From Ixodes scapularis (taxonomy: Eukaryota; Arthropoda; Arachnida; Ixodida; Ixodidae), in the NCBI RefSeq assembly GCF_016920785.2, contig NW_024609846.1, positions 119,067,473-119,131,472 of the forward strand: DNA of 64,000 nucleotides, read 5' to 3'. The position numbers and the translations under genes were made by a program. Shown one piece after another: positions 1 to 11,803 of the stretch. The notes beneath the pieces were generated by a model. The model did not search any database and had not been told where the DNA came from. It saw nothing but the letters and a program-made list of their open reading frames with translations. How positions within the stretch are numbered: the first letter of the stretch is position 1; each line of letters opens with the position of its first letter.

Positions 1-665
1 AGGCCTAGCTTCAAGCAGGCCGTGGGAGTCGTCGTCACCAATGGCGTCGGCCTCCCGGATACAAGGAACCACGAGGCCGAATTCCCCGAAGGGGCCGGCT
101 CTCTCTTGCCCAGTTTGGGTGAACGCGCCATCGGCATACCCTCGGGAGTGATTATGGACGCGTCCTGTTTTTGAGTGACCTTCTACCGGCCCCCCCGGGC
201 GCGTCTATTCCCCGCAGGCTACATAAGCCGGCCACCCACCTGTGGCCAGGGCTCTTGGTTAGGGGGGCTACGCTCGACGGAGCATTCACCGTTATTTTAT
301 TGCTCCCCCCTTTCCGTAATCCTGCCAGTTACGGCAGCGCGGACCCTTCTCCTGGTGATCCTGTCAATTAAGGCAGCGCCAACCTCATTTCTCTTTTGTT
401 CCGCCTCTGGGCGCAAAAGCGTGTGGCGTAAGGCCAATAAACACGTTTCTACGGTATCCCTGTGTTTGGTGTGGTCGCCCGTCCACCGGAGCCTAGCGGC
501 AACCAACGGACGGACCCGGCCGTAGCCGTGATAGCAGCGGACTACGGAGGGGGTTTTGCCTCACAGCGATCAGAAAGGTAAGTCGAAACCCACCTTTTGC
601 AACCGACGAGTTACGGAGTGGGTATTTGCCTCACTGAGGACTTTGGGGTAAACTAGAATCCTACA
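1..665 (+). repeat. 5' LTR of the Gypsy element (left end outside window)
   Basis: Bases 1-145 match 7085-7229 and bases about 146-665 match 13228-13747 with scattered substitutions. An AATAAA polyadenylation signal lies at 436-441. The LTR ends near 665 with CTACA, two bases before the primer-binding site. The outer end must begin about 33 bases left of the window, judged by the 3' copy that starts at about 7052. Confidence 0.88.
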
Positions 666-667
666 AC

Positions 668-685
668 TGGCGCCCCAACGTGCGG
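668..685 (+). other. Primer-binding site for minus-strand DNA synthesis
   Basis: The sequence begins TGGCGCC two bases after the LTR end. TGG is the complement of the CCA tail of a tRNA, and this spacing is the usual one in LTR retroelements. The priming tRNA cannot be named with certainty from the sequence alone. Confidence 0.75.
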
Positions 686-873
686 CCCGTCCGGCGTCTG
701 CAAACAAAGCAGCACGTTCGCAATGACAGCGAACCAGGCCAATTTCCGGCCTTGGACTTCGTGGACGGAGGGAGAGGCGAACGCCCGAAACCCTACGCCA
801 CCCAACGGCTTAGTGGCCACGTCAGCCACGCACGGACACAATGCAGTGTCTTTTGAGCCGAGCTTGCTTCTAA

Positions 874-1251
874 AGGCCCGTTCACACTCTTGCGACCGAG
901 TACGACAGAGAGAGACGAGATCTCTTACAACTTCTTAAATGTTTCTAGAATGAGGGAACACACTGACATTGTGGCGCCATCTATGCGGTGACCCTAGAAC
1001 TGCATTTCACAAAAGCGAAGGTTTTGCGGGATTTCCGAGGTCAAATGTGCGTAATACCCATAGAAAGGCTGACAAAAGTTTTTCGAGCCAAAAAAGAAAG
1101 GATATTGCGCGAGAAATAAAAACAAATATGCCGGACCGCCGAGTTTACACTGCTTCCCAATAGATGGCGCCAGTGTGTTCTCTGGTTTAAGAAGTTTTAA
1201 GGAACCCAGGTTTAAGAGGTCGCAAGCAGTCGCAAGAGTGTGAACGGGCCT
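874..1251. mobile_element. 378-bp MITE in the Gypsy leader, Harbinger-like TAA target duplication
   Basis: Perfect terminal inverted repeats of about 22-23 bases begin AGGCCCGTTCACACTCTTGC at 874 and are mirrored at the right end (about 1229-1251). TAA lies on both sides (871-873 and 1252-1254). A 3-bp TAA/TTA duplication is typical of PIF/Harbinger MITEs. No ORF of interest lies inside. It sits between the primer-binding site and gag, so it is younger than the Gypsy copy. Confidence 0.75.
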
Positions 1252-1476
1252 TAAGCGGAGGCGACCCAACACGTCCGGAATGCGCCCGAGGTATCCCCCT
1301 CCGCGACGCGCCAGCCTACTCTGCTGAGCAAAGCGCACCTGCGCTTGTCGAGGTCAACTCCGCGCTCGCACAAAGCGCGGCGACGCAACAGGCAAATACA
1401 GCCTCGTACTGCGATGACCTTCTGACCCCATACTGGCCTGCAGCTTCCGCACAAACGGAAGACACTGCCGCCGTCT

Positions 1477-2633
1477 GTGAGCAATGGCCCAGCTCAGCGG
1501 CTTTATGCGCAACGGGATCGACACACGGCGGCACGCGGCGGCCCACAGCCAGTGTACAGCTCGCCAGCCGAAAGCGTATCTCATCAAAGAGAAAATGCGC
1601 TGAAATCGTACCAGCCACTGCTAGATAACGCAGCACGAATTACCGAGAGTTTGAAGGGAGCGCTGCAAACAGCGACGAGGCCCCCGCCGCCCACGCGGCC
1701 ACCGGTCAGAATTCCTATCCCGACATACCGAGGATACGGATACCGAATGAGCGCGTCGGACTTCCTCGAGGACCTGAAAAGTTATCAAAAGGCCATGGGA
1801 ATGTTGGACAACGAGATACTGGAACGCATCCTGCCAATCTCGTTGGTGGACCAAGCAGCGCGATGGTTCCGTCTAACCAGAAACCGGCTGCTGACTATCA
1901 AGCATTTCCGATAGGCTTTTCGCCAGGAATCCCTCCCCGCTGACTACGAGCGCAGGATGAGGAGAGAGCTCGAGCAACGGACCCAACACCCAGACGAGTC
2001 ACTGTTGGAGTTCGTAAGGGCGATGCAAGAGCTCTTCGAGCTGGCAGAACCCTCCGCGCCACATGCAGAGCGGGTAGAGCGCGTCATTCGACAGGCGCAA
2101 CCGACTTTTGCGGCGTATCTCCGAGGCAGTCGCTTCCGCGACCTGAAAGAACTAGCCTCGGAAGCTTGGCGGATCCAGCGAGACATTCTAGCCGCCCGAG
2201 CGTACCGACCTCCGCCGCTGCGTCATCGGCACTTGAGCCGCGCTGCGCATGGAATGGAGAGACGGCGCCCCGTAACAGGAGGCACGAAGCCGCCCACTAC
2301 GCCGACGGACCGGGTCGAAACACGTACGACATCTCAGATCGTGCGCTCGACCCATACTCTTACGAGAGGCGAACAGCAGAACCCGCGCCGCAGTGGCAAA
2401 GGCGAGATCGGAACAGACAAGAGTTACCGACGCCCCGGGAGCAAACGCGGCCAATGCGTCCAAATGCACTGGATGAAAGGCCCGGCGCGCAGCAGAACGT
2501 GCGAAGCGACTCGAGAAGGGTTGCGCATCCACGCTGTTTTCGCTGCAACAGCGCCGACCACCTGGTTCGACAATGCCCAGAACGGCAGAACCCCGGTTTC
2601 CAAAAGTCGGGAAACGAGCAAAGCCGCCGATAA
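1477..2633 (+). pseudogene. gag: Gypsy gag (capsid and nucleocapsid), broken
   Basis: The capsid-like part is read in frame 1 (1477-1914), meets a TAG stop at 1912-1914 and continues in the same frame from 1957. The reading then moves to frame 3 near 2200, where it ends with a zinc knuckle of form C-x2-C-x4-H-x4-C at about 2540-2580. Gag would coat the element RNA in cytoplasmic particles. The knuckle is the retroviral or Gypsy nucleocapsid type. The first ATG is uncertain because the N-terminal part has no recognisable motif. One stop and at least one shift make it non-functional. Confidence 0.8.
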
Positions 2634-3190
2634 CCAACCCGGTGGCTCTAAACGGCACGGAGCAAGATACTCTTTTGCCGTCCGCCTACAGAATAGGCTT
2701 TCCGACAGGCACGTCAACGCCATTCATAGCGTTGACGATCGTTGGTCGGACGTTCAAGGCGCTGCTCGACACGGGCGCAAGCGCATCGCTTTTCGGTGAC
2801 GAAGTGTTGACCCACCTCCGGCAAAACTCTGTCCGAATGAGGGAGGGAAGCACGACTTTTCGACTCGCGTGCGGCACCGCACATTCAAGCGGTACCGTCC
2901 GGTTGGTTGCGAGATGGGAGAATCGAGCAAGACGGCAACGCTTCGTTCATCTCCCGAGTCTTTCCGTTCCGATCATCCTGGGCAGAGATTTTCTCGCCAA
3001 AACAGGGATCGTGATCAACGTGAGTAGCGGTGGCTACCGAGAGGGCACTTTCGCTCCTCTGAAACCTTTCAGCGAACCCCCAACCCCAGAAAAACCGCTG
3101 GTTAATGGGGCAGGCAGCAGCAGCCGAAACGAGGCAACAGCCTCCCATGAGGTCAACCTTCTCCGACGCGGTTGCAAGCGAGCGCCGTAG
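2573..3190 (+). pseudogene. pol: Gypsy aspartic protease region
   Basis: Frame 2 encodes about 205 residues. The catalytic triad motif DTGA is at 2768-2779, preceded by hydrophobic LL, and a second flap or strand motif IILGRDFL lies near 2968-2992, as in retropepsins. It overlaps the end of gag in another frame, consistent with a -1 gag/pol shift in the ancestor, although decay shifts cannot be separated from a programmed one. It ends at TAG 3188-3190, and the reverse transcriptase continues in frame 1. Confidence 0.85.
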
Positions 3191-6100
3191 CGTCGGAGAT
3201 AACGCACCCCCTGCTGACTGAGTCATGCAGCGTGTCAGGGCAAGAAAAAGCCCGTCTATCGGCATTGTTACGACATTATGACAAGATGTTCACAGATCGA
3301 CCCGGGTGCACCAATGTAGTGCGACACTGGATCGGCACGGGCGATGCGCTCCCTCGGAGGCAAAACGCACGACCCGTTAGTTTGGCTAAACGAAAAGCCA
3401 TTGACGTTGCACTGGACGAAATGATCGACACAGGAGTTGTCCGGCGGTCAAACAGTCCCTGGGGATTCCCCGTCGTGTTGGTCCCAAAGAAGGACGGCAC
3501 TTCACGGCTGTGCATCGACTATCGCCGTCTAAATGACGTCACGCGGAAAGACGCATATCCGGTACCGAGCATTGACTCGATCCTGTCCAACCTCGGCAGC
3601 GCACGGTAGTTTACAACCTTAGACGCCAGCCGAGGCTACCTCCAAGTTCAAATGGAGAGGGGTGACGAGGCGAAAACGGCCTTTGTTTGTCACCGCGGGC
3701 TTTTCGAATTCACAAGAATGCCCTTCGGTCTGTGCGGAGCGCCCATGACGTTCCAGCGGTTGATCGACCGCATACTGGGAGAAGCCAAATGGAAATATGC
3801 AATGGCCTATCTCGACGACATTGTCGTCTACTCGAACACCTTCGAAGATCATCTCGGAGACCTGAAGGATGTGTTCGACCGGCTAAAAGCCGCGGGAATC
3901 ACGCTGAACCCGGAAAAGGCTCAAATAGCCGAAACCCGAATCAACTTGCTCGGCTTCACACTCGAATGCGGACGCATTGCGCCAAACGCCGAGAAGCTAG
4001 AAGCTATCCGGGAGTTCCCCGCACCAACGGACGTAAGCTCACTCTGTCGCTATTTGGGAATGGTGAATTTTTATCGCCAATTCATCCCGAACTGCGCCTC
4101 CCTCCAAGCGCCACTAACGCGGCTACTCAGAAAAGCTGTGAGCTGGAGTTGAGGTCCCGAGCAGGAGGCAGCTTTCCGCTGCACTTCGAAAGCACTCGCG
4201 GACACCGCGGAACTAAAGCTTCCAAGCTTCCCGACTTGAACAAGCCTTTCGTGATCCAAACGGACGCGAGCAGACTGGGCTTGGGAGCGGTCCTGCTCTA
4301 AGAGCACGAAGGTGTGCTTCGTCCCGTGGCTTTCGCTAGCCGCTCGCTCGTGCCGGCAGAGGTGAACTACAGCACCTGCGAACAAGAGTGCTTGGCTATT
4401 GTATTTGCCTTAAAGCGCTTCGACATTTATGTCGACGGGACCACATTCACGATCGAAACAGATCACCAGAGCCTAATATGGCTGTCAAGACTTCGCGAAC
4501 CCGCAGGGCGGTTGGCGAGATGGGCTTTGCTACTGCAAAAATACGACTATGTCGTGCGGTACCGGAAAGGCAGCACAAACGTTGTGGCCGACGCACTGTC
4601 GCGAGCCCCCGCAGACTGCGCAAATCTTTCCGCGGGGAGCCTGGCCGAGCCAACGGCACATGCAATGCCCGGCGAAGCCGAAATTCATTCCCAAGTGGAG
4701 GCAGCACCACTGACCTCCTCAGACGAGAGCGTGAACCACTTAGACGCAGTGAGCGCAGTGGGGATCGTGTTCAGCAAAGAAGAGCTACTGAAAGCTCAGC
4801 AGAATGATCCGTTTTGTCGAAAGGTGATCGACGGACTCTCGAGTGAGTCGGACTCCGTGGAGTCGGGCGGTGCGTCCGCCGGGCGTACGACTGCTGGTAT
4901 TGCAGTAAACGCCGAGTGTCGGGATGTATCTGGTACTGGTACTGACACGCTGGATCAATTTCTGCTGAACGCCGATGGGCTCCTGCTGAAGTGTATCCCA
5001 TCTGAGGAGGACACAGATAATGTGTTCAAGGTGGTAGTGCCAAAAAGTCTGTGGTGCGCAGTAATGCGTTACTATCACGACTCGCACTTGGCCGGACATG
5101 CGAGCGGCTCCAAGACTTACACAAAGTTATGTCACATCGCAACCTGGCCGGGCATGAAAAGGGACGTATTCCGCTACGCCCCCACGTGCCACACTTGCCA
5201 AAGCTTCAAACCAAGAGGCGGCAAACCTCCGGGCCTAATGCAGCGGACCCACAGCCAAGAGCCATGGTCTTTGGTGGCTTGCGACGTGGTCGGCCCTTTG
5301 CCGAGGAGCCCCAAAGGACACCAATATTTGTTGGTTGTCACGGATCCCTTCAGCAAATGGGTAGAACTTTTCTCACTGCGAAGGCTGACAGCCCGAGAGA
5401 TCATGGAGAAGCTCATGGAGGTATTCACCCGATGCGGGTTCCCGGAAACTCTCCTAACAGATCGAGCAAGCGACTTCGTCGGGAAGGCATTTGTGGACGC
5501 TTGCAAAGCCCTGGGCATCAAGCACAAAACAACCACACCCTACCACCCACAGGCAAACATCACGGAGCGATATAACAGAAACATCAAACCCATGCTGGCA
5601 GCATTTGCCGAAAAGCACCGCGACTGGGACGAATACATTCCTGAAATTGGGTTTGCTCTCAGTTCCACTGTCAATCGTTCGACAGGCTTCACCCCCGCCT
5701 TCCTTACATTCGGAAGAGAGTTGGCGAATCCCATGGACCGTGTCCTAAGGGCGAACGCCGGGGCAAACGACGCGCAGTCGACACAGACTGAACACGCGCG
5801 CTCGCTACAAACTCGGATGACGGAAGCCTTCTTGGAGGCCCGTCACAATCTCGGGGTAGCGCGAGCTAAACAAAAGGCTCAGTACGACCGCTCTCGCCGA
5901 GATCTCCGCTACAAAGTAGGCGATCTCGTGCTCAGACGAAACCACGTTTTGAGCGATGCCAGCAAAGGCTTTTCTGCTTCGCTGGCACCGAAGTGGCTGG
6001 GCCCGTACGAAGTGTGAGAAATACTTTCACCGCTCGTGTACAAGCTGACTGACCAAGAGTCACGAAAAGTCGGAGGGCCAGTGCATATTTGCGATCTCAA

Positions 6101-6227
6101 ACCCTACCACAGAAGGGAAAACGAGGAGCAAAACCCAAAGCCGCTCTTGCGCAAGAATGCACGCGAAACGCGAGACGACGCCAAAAACGAGGCGCCCCGC
6201 TACAATCTGCGAACTCGGAGAAACTAA
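3172..6227 (+). pseudogene. pol: Gypsy reverse transcriptase, RNase H and integrase, broken
   Basis: RT fingers and palm are at 3380-3900, with the catalytic YLDD at 3808-3819. RNase H follows (TDAS at about 4260-4272, and the ETDH region at about 4455). Integrase has an HHCC zinc finger at about 5080-5205 and D, D, E residues near 5281, 5460 and 5567, with the expected 35-residue D-E spacing. Breaks seen: TAG 3607-3609, TGA 4150-4152, an 8-bp tandem duplication at 4216-4231 that shifts the frame, TAA 4299-4301, and TGA 6015-6017. The integrase tail ends at 6227 with no chromodomain recognised. RT copies element RNA to DNA and integrase inserts it, but this copy can do neither. Confidence 0.92.
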
Positions 6228-7036
6228 TATCCGGAGTTTCGCAAAAGCAGTCCCAATAAGTGGCGAAATGTCACACTAAGGGAAGTGCAAAAGCAAAGAA
6301 TGCACCAGCTGCCTTCGCGAACGCGTCAGCCACCATTGTTGGCAAGCCGTGACCTAAATACAAGGCCACCTCAGCGTTCGCTCTCGGATCATCCCGTACG
6401 GGGATTCCCCACATACGGCATCTGAGGGAAAGGGTAGGCGTAACGCCCATTGGTCAGTTACTGCCGCCCAGGCTCATATGTGTCACTACGTCATCGTACG
6501 GGCACGGCGAGAGCAGTCGTCACAAGCGGCGAGACCGTGATGTCATTCTGCCGCAGTACGACTCCACAGCAACATCCACGAAGAGGATCTCCAGCCAGGA
6601 CGGTGCTTCGGGCCGTTCGGGGGCTGCGTCAGCCTGTTTCCTGGCTCCGGGGTTTTCGACGGCGTTCCTGGTCCACGGGTGCTGGCGATTCCTCGAGCAG
6701 CCCCGCGACGCCAGCGGACCAGGGGACCGAACCAGCGGCCCGTCGGCTACTCGAGCCGCCGGGACCGACAGCCTGCGCGGGGTCCTGCCCGCCCTTCTAC
6801 TTCGGGATCCGCGCGGCGACGGACAACACTCTGTCCAGGGGCCGGCTGTTCCCGTCTAAAGGGCTCCACGAACCACCTCCACGACGGTGAGCGAACGCCG
6901 CAAACGTCGCAGCAGACCGTATTTGTGAAACCCGGCATGTGGGGTGTAGGCACCGGACGCGGTCGTTTTTTTTAGTTCTTTTTGTTTTTAAGAGCCGGTA
7001 GGACATTTTGTTTTATTCAAGTCATACCTAAGCCTT
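6228..7036 (+). other. Gypsy 3' untranslated region, no gene seen
   Basis: GC-rich sequence between the end of pol and the purine tract. Short ORFs here (for example 6450-6890) have no recognisable domains, and their composition suggests chance reading frames. Confidence 0.6.
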
Positions 7037-7049
7037 AAGAAGGGGGGAG
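7037..7049 (+). other. Polypurine tract of the Gypsy element
   Basis: The purine run AAGAAGGGGGGAG lies just before the 3' LTR start, the expected place for the plus-strand primer. Confidence 0.8.
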
Positions 7050-7051
7050 TA

Positions 7052-7232
7052 TGGGAACCATGGGGTTCCCTCTATCCCTATCTAGGCCTAGCTTCAAGCA
7101 GGCCGTGGGAATCGTCGTCACCAATGGCGTCGGCCTCCCGGATACAAGGAACCACGAGGCCGAATTCCCCGAAGGGGCCGGCTCTCCCTTGCCCAGTTTG
7201 GGTGAACGCGCCATCGGCACACCCTTGGGAGT
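7052..7232 (+). repeat. 3' LTR of the Gypsy element, left piece
   Basis: Starts TGGGAACC after the purine tract and matches the 5' LTR until 7232. It ends with the first copy of the 5-bp duplication GGAGT (7228-7232). The remainder of this LTR is at 13228-13747. Confidence 0.88.
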
Positions 7233-7412
7233 TGTAGGAGTCGCTTGTGTATTTAATCGTTTCCTGGAAACTGAGGTAATCGACCTTCAACCGTTCGGAT
7301 GGGGGCAGCCCGACGGCTCGCCCCAAGGATAGCGGGATGAGCGGCTTGAGCCCTTTTTAATCTTTGGCCCGGGAAGGAGACACACATTCTTGCCTGTCGC
7401 CGCGAGGTAGTG

Positions 7413-7485
7413 CAACACCACCTAGACTACTTCAAAGCCTCTGCATATCCTCCTCTCCCAGTACGTGACGTCAGCACACTACGAC
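7413..7485 (+). repeat. Left terminal inverted repeat of the P element
   Basis: Mirrors 12467-12528 in inverted orientation: the outer CAACACCACCTAGACT block is identical, followed by shared CTC(A)AAGCCTCT and GACGTCA segments with a small length difference. Such subterminal blocks are transposase binding sites in known P elements; the binding here is inferred. Confidence 0.85.
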
Positions 7486-7898
7486 GGAGCGGACGGAGCC
7501 GTCTCGGTTTTTTTCGTTCGTCGCGCGGAGGAGGCAGGACGGCGGGGTCGGATTCCGCGACCTTGGAGCGGCAGTTTGGCAGCTGTCACGTGCGCGCGGA
7601 GAAGAACAAGCCGTTGCTTCGTATTTCACGAAAATAAGAAGCGTTATAATTAAGCTGCAGGTTGAAAAAAAAAAGTTATATTGGTCGTAAATATATCTAT
7701 TTATGACTGTAAAATATTTGTAGGATGTAGAACTTTTCAAAGACTTGCGTTCCGCGATCTGATCAATCTTATTTCGAGCCGATCTGGTTATTCACAGCGA
7801 AGTAATCATCATCAGCGGGGATCATGGCCGACCGTTGGTGACCGACTGTGCGATCTTTGTTTTGCGGAACGAGCCTTTCTCGCAAGTGAACCGTGAAA

Positions 7899-10800
7899 AT
7901 GCCTGGACACTGCTGTGTTCCCGAGTGTCGCGGGAACTATGACGGCGAGGAGACTGTGCGTGTGTTCACGTTCCCATCGGATCCCACCAGAAACGCGCAA
8001 TGGATACGAGCCATCCCACGTGAGGACTTCACGCCCGGAAAGCGCTCAGTGGTAAGAGCAGCATTCGTAAGTTTTCTTGTCGGATGTCAGTTATTGTGGG
8101 TCCATATTCTCGCTCTTCATGTTGCTTGCTTGGAATCAAATATCTACTCTCTAGAAATGTGTGTATTCACGATTTCCAGTTCTGCTACACTTTTACGTCG
8201 AAGTGTAGCGCAGAAAACTGCGATGTGATGCCAGTCATTCGACCCTTCACTCGCGCTGCATTTGTGCCTTTGCGTTGTGGTTATTTACTTTTACCGACTT
8301 AATTTTCTTAATTTTTTCGATAGCATGCCATCGCAAGAAAATTATCCCGCGAATAAATTTCACATTATAGTTACGATTACATAGCCAATTTCGAATCGCG
8401 AATACTATATTCTGAAAAATATTCCTCAAATGTCGAACGAGCGAAAATGAGGTCCTTAACAGTAATATCAAACTTGTGACCCCTTCTAGTTTTTAAAATG
8501 CATGATTTTTTTTTTTTTTATCTTCAGGTATGTGAAAAACACTTTCAAGCCTCAGACATTCTCGATTCAACGAGGTATGTGGACTCAAAAACTGGCAGAG
8601 TGATCGAAGCCAAACTGAAGCTTTCACGTCTCCGCCCTGACGCCGTGCCACGCATATTTCCTAACTGCCCGGCGTACCTGTCAAGTTCCACTGCCAGCAC
8701 ATCCCGAGAGACACCTGAGCAGAAGAGGATTCGCCTCGACGCAACTTCTCTGCGAGAAGCCATCAGCCTCTCTCTCGAGATGCATAAAGAAGAAGAAGAG
8801 AGAAACAAGGTCGAAACATTTCAAGCTCTCCTGGATTGCCTTCCATGTCTCAAGGTGTCCCAGTTCTGGACAGTTATTTCTCGGCAGAACTGCCTACTGT
8901 TCCTGAATCTTAAGGTGGACAACGCCCCCTTAATTCGGCAGTCAATTACAATCTCCGAAGACCTCTCCGTGAAAGTGTTCTTCCAAGATGTCCAGGTCAC
9001 GAAGATTGATGGCATAGACGCCATTCCAAGAACAGTAAACGACATGCGAGATTTGTCCCGTCTGCTGGATGCTGTGGAGTCTTTGGAGGAAATGCGTGCA
9101 TCCGAGACCGAAAACAGAGTCAGTGCCATACTGAAACTTGCGCTTTCACTCCTTGAAGATGTTACAAACTCTAATCTGAAAGATGACGAGCGGCATAGCG
9201 CTTTGAGCTTCTTGAAAAAACAGGTGGTTCTACTTCTCAGCAAGACACCTCAGTACTCTTCAGAGTTGCTAGTTTTAGAGCGCAGCTCTTAGGGGCCCGT
9301 TCCCGGCTTGAGCGGCGTCGCCGTCGCCGTCGCCGTAACCAAGGTCATCCCAAGGTCACGTGACCCCCAAGGTCACGTGACCCCCAAGGTCACGTGACCC
9401 CCAAGGTCACGTGACCCCTCCCAAGGTCATCTCAAGGTCACGTGACCCCACGTGACTCCCAAGGTCACGTGACCCCTCGAGGTCACGTGACCCCTCCCAA
9501 GGTCATCTCAAGGTCACGTGACCCCAAGACCCCACGTGACCCTTTGAAGGTCACGTGACCCCTCTGAGGTCACGTGACCCCCGAGGTCACGTGGTCTCCT
9601 CCCCAAGGTCACGTGACCCCTCCCAAGGTCATCTCAAGGTCACGTGACCCCAAGGTGACCCCCACGTGACCCCTCTGAGGTCACGTGACCCCTCTGAGGT
9701 CCCGTGACCCCCCGAGGTCACGTGACCCCCCTCCCCGAAGTCACGTGACACCCCCCCCCCCGAGGTCACGTGACCGCCCCCCCCGGAGCATATTAAAGAA
9801 TGAGGGGAGGAGGAGGGGTCTACCCTCCCCTCAGTACCCTTCACTCCTCCTCCTCAAGAGCTGCGCTCCAATTCGGCGTTACAGGGATTTGTAAACGGCT
9901 TTCACTTTTTTTTCAAGCCTTCTCTTTACCATTCTCTCCTCATGCTTACAGGTTCTTGAGGAGTTCTGCAAACTTGAAACTTCCTCACCAGTCTACTATA
10001 CGACGTGTTTGTGGTTCCTACGAAGTTAGCCCAGCGGCCGAGCAGCAAAGTACTTCCCTTTTATCATATGCCAAGAAGCTGGCTACTACGATGAAGCAAC
10101 ACGAAAAGACAGTGGTGCTCATGATGGATGAAATTCATTTGCAGCCCTATTTTGACTACAAAGGCGGATCAGTTGTTGGTGCTGCCAGTAATAGCCCAAA
10201 TGCAGCAAAGACTGCACACGTCTTTATGATGCAAAGCCTGCTTTCATCCCAGAAAAATGTTGTCCATATTCTTCCAGTTGATCAAATCAATGCGCAGCAG
10301 CTGCACACTGTTCTTCGCAGCATCATTACTGAGCTGGAGAACGTAGGCTTGCATGTGGTCACTGTCATCACAGACAACAACTCCATAAACAGAAAAACAA
10401 TGTCCCTTTTTAAAACACCACCGGAACTTTGCAGCGTCTATCCACATCCCTCAGACCCGGAGTGTCCTCTTTTCTTTGTTGTCGACCCTGTTCACATACT
10501 AAAGTGCGTGAGGAACAATTGGATTAATCAGAAAAACATCGGAACCTGCATGTTCTTCCCTCCCATCAAGGGTCCTTTCACCAAACCATGGACAGCGTCG
10601 TTCAAGACGCTTCGGGAGCTTCACTCAAAGGAACAGGACCAGCTCATCAAGTCCGCTCCAACCCTATCGATGAAAGCGCTGCATCCATCCAACATGGAGC
10701 GACAAAATGTCAAGCTGGCTCTGAAGGTTTTCAGTCCATCTACAATCGCAGCCTTAGAGACCTGTGGGCTTCGACTTGGCTTGGAATATGCCGCTGGAAC

Positions 10801-11803
10801 AGCAGAGTTCTTGAAGATTGTCGAAAGGTGGTGGAGCATCGTAAATGTTAAGACGTGCAACAAGGGCCGACGACTTCGAGATGACTTCCAGTCTCCAGTC
10901 ACGTCTTTGTCAGGCCCACAAATCGAGTACCTCACCAATGTGATAGAATGGCTAGATCTGTGGCAATCCCTGAAGTTTGACACAGGCAGGCTCACACCGG
11001 ACACTCACAGTGCCCTCCGACTCACGACGTCCACCTTGGTGAAGCTGACAAGCTACTGCCTTCAAGAGATGGGATTTGACTACGTACTACTCGGAAAATT
11101 CCAGACCGACTGTTTGGAAGACAGGTTTGGAAAGTACCGACAGCTTGCTGGTGCCCAATATCATGTTTCTATAAGACAGATATTTGAATCTGAACGGAAG
11201 CTTCGCCTTCAGAAAGTCCTCCAGCTCCCAGATATGGAGGTGGCAGCATCTGCAGTCGAGATGGATGGGTCTGTACTGGACAACTTCAGGATTGAAGTGA
11301 CGGACATGGACATTACTAACAAGGCTCCAAACCTCGCAGCGATCACCTACGTGGCAGGCTACTGTGCTCACGCTGCACTCAAGAAGCTCTCCTGCACTGC
11401 CTGCAGAGCAAACTTAGTGCTGGAACGTGACATCCAAGTTGAGAACTCGGACATCATCAGAAGCATGAACCGAGGTGGACTCAAGTTCCCCCAGCCAGCT
11501 GTCGTCAATGCTGTGGTCACAACAGAAATAGTGCTTGACAAGCTGAGGAGCGAGAAGTATGCCACACAATTCCACGGGTTGCCAAACCAGAAAGCGGCAC
11601 TGCTGACACTCACGCATAATATATTGGATGACTCCAATGATCTCGATGTGTGTGATAGTGGTCATTCGCCACAGCTGGTGATGCGTCACATTTTGAGCGC
11701 AGCAACGAACATTGTACTGAACAACTATTGCAAGACAAAGAATGACCAGCTGGTTCTCAAGAAATTAACCCAAAAGCGAAAGATGAAGACTCTGAAGCAC
11801 TGA
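7899..11803 (+). CDS. THAP-domain P-element transposase (segments 7899-8051, 8528-9276, 9910-11803)
   Basis: Exon 1 encodes the N-terminal half of a THAP zinc finger (start ATG 7899). A GT-AG intron (8052-8527, pyrimidine-rich TCTTCAG end) joins in phase 0 to VCEKHF, giving C-x3-C ... C53-x2-H56. A polar helical stretch follows (EMHKEEEERNK). After a foreign 629-bp element the frame resumes with the P-type helix-turn-helix region (SPHAYRFL), then the RNase H-like core with MMDEIH and ITDNN acidic motifs and the insertion domain (VVDPVHILK). Summed segment lengths are 2796 bases, a whole number of codons (931 residues), close to vertebrate THAP9. The transposase would bind the element ends and cut and join DNA in the nucleus. 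The exon insertion probably abolishes it unless spliced out. Confidence 0.82.
8052..8527 (+). other. Intron within the THAP domain
   Basis: Donor GTAAGA follows the codon GTG at 8051. The acceptor is a run of 13 T followed by ATCTTCAG at 8520-8527. Splicing restores the second zinc pair (C-x2-H) of the THAP domain in frame. Introns at this place are common in THAP genes. Confidence 0.8.
9277..9905 (+). mobile_element. Satellite-carrying element, copy 1, inside the P transposase exon
   Basis: Starts AGAGCGCAGCTCTTAG after TTTT (9273-9276) and ends ACGGCTTTCAC before a run of 8 T (9906-9913). The two ends match the ends of the copy at 16839-17679, which lies in the opposite orientation, also in a homopolymer. 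An inverted copy of the left end (AAGAGCTGCGCTC) lies about 33-45 bases inside the right end. The core is a CACGTGACC-rich minisatellite (about 9350-9780). There is no ORF. Dropping the element and one TTTT copy makes the transposase frame continuous, so it landed in coding sequence with a 4-base T duplication. Confidence 0.8.
9350..9780. repeat. CACGTGACC minisatellite
   Basis: Irregular tandem array of units like AAGGTCACGTGACCCC, roughly 12-25 bases each, with more than 20 CACGTG palindromes. CACGTG is the E-box core, but there is no evidence of regulatory use. Shorter relatives lie in the other element copies at 15300-15432 and 16918-17050. Confidence 0.9.

Noticed and set aside
9350..9780. 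CRISPR-like regular repeat array
   Set aside because: Units are irregular with no unique spacers, and the context is a eukaryotic transposon.
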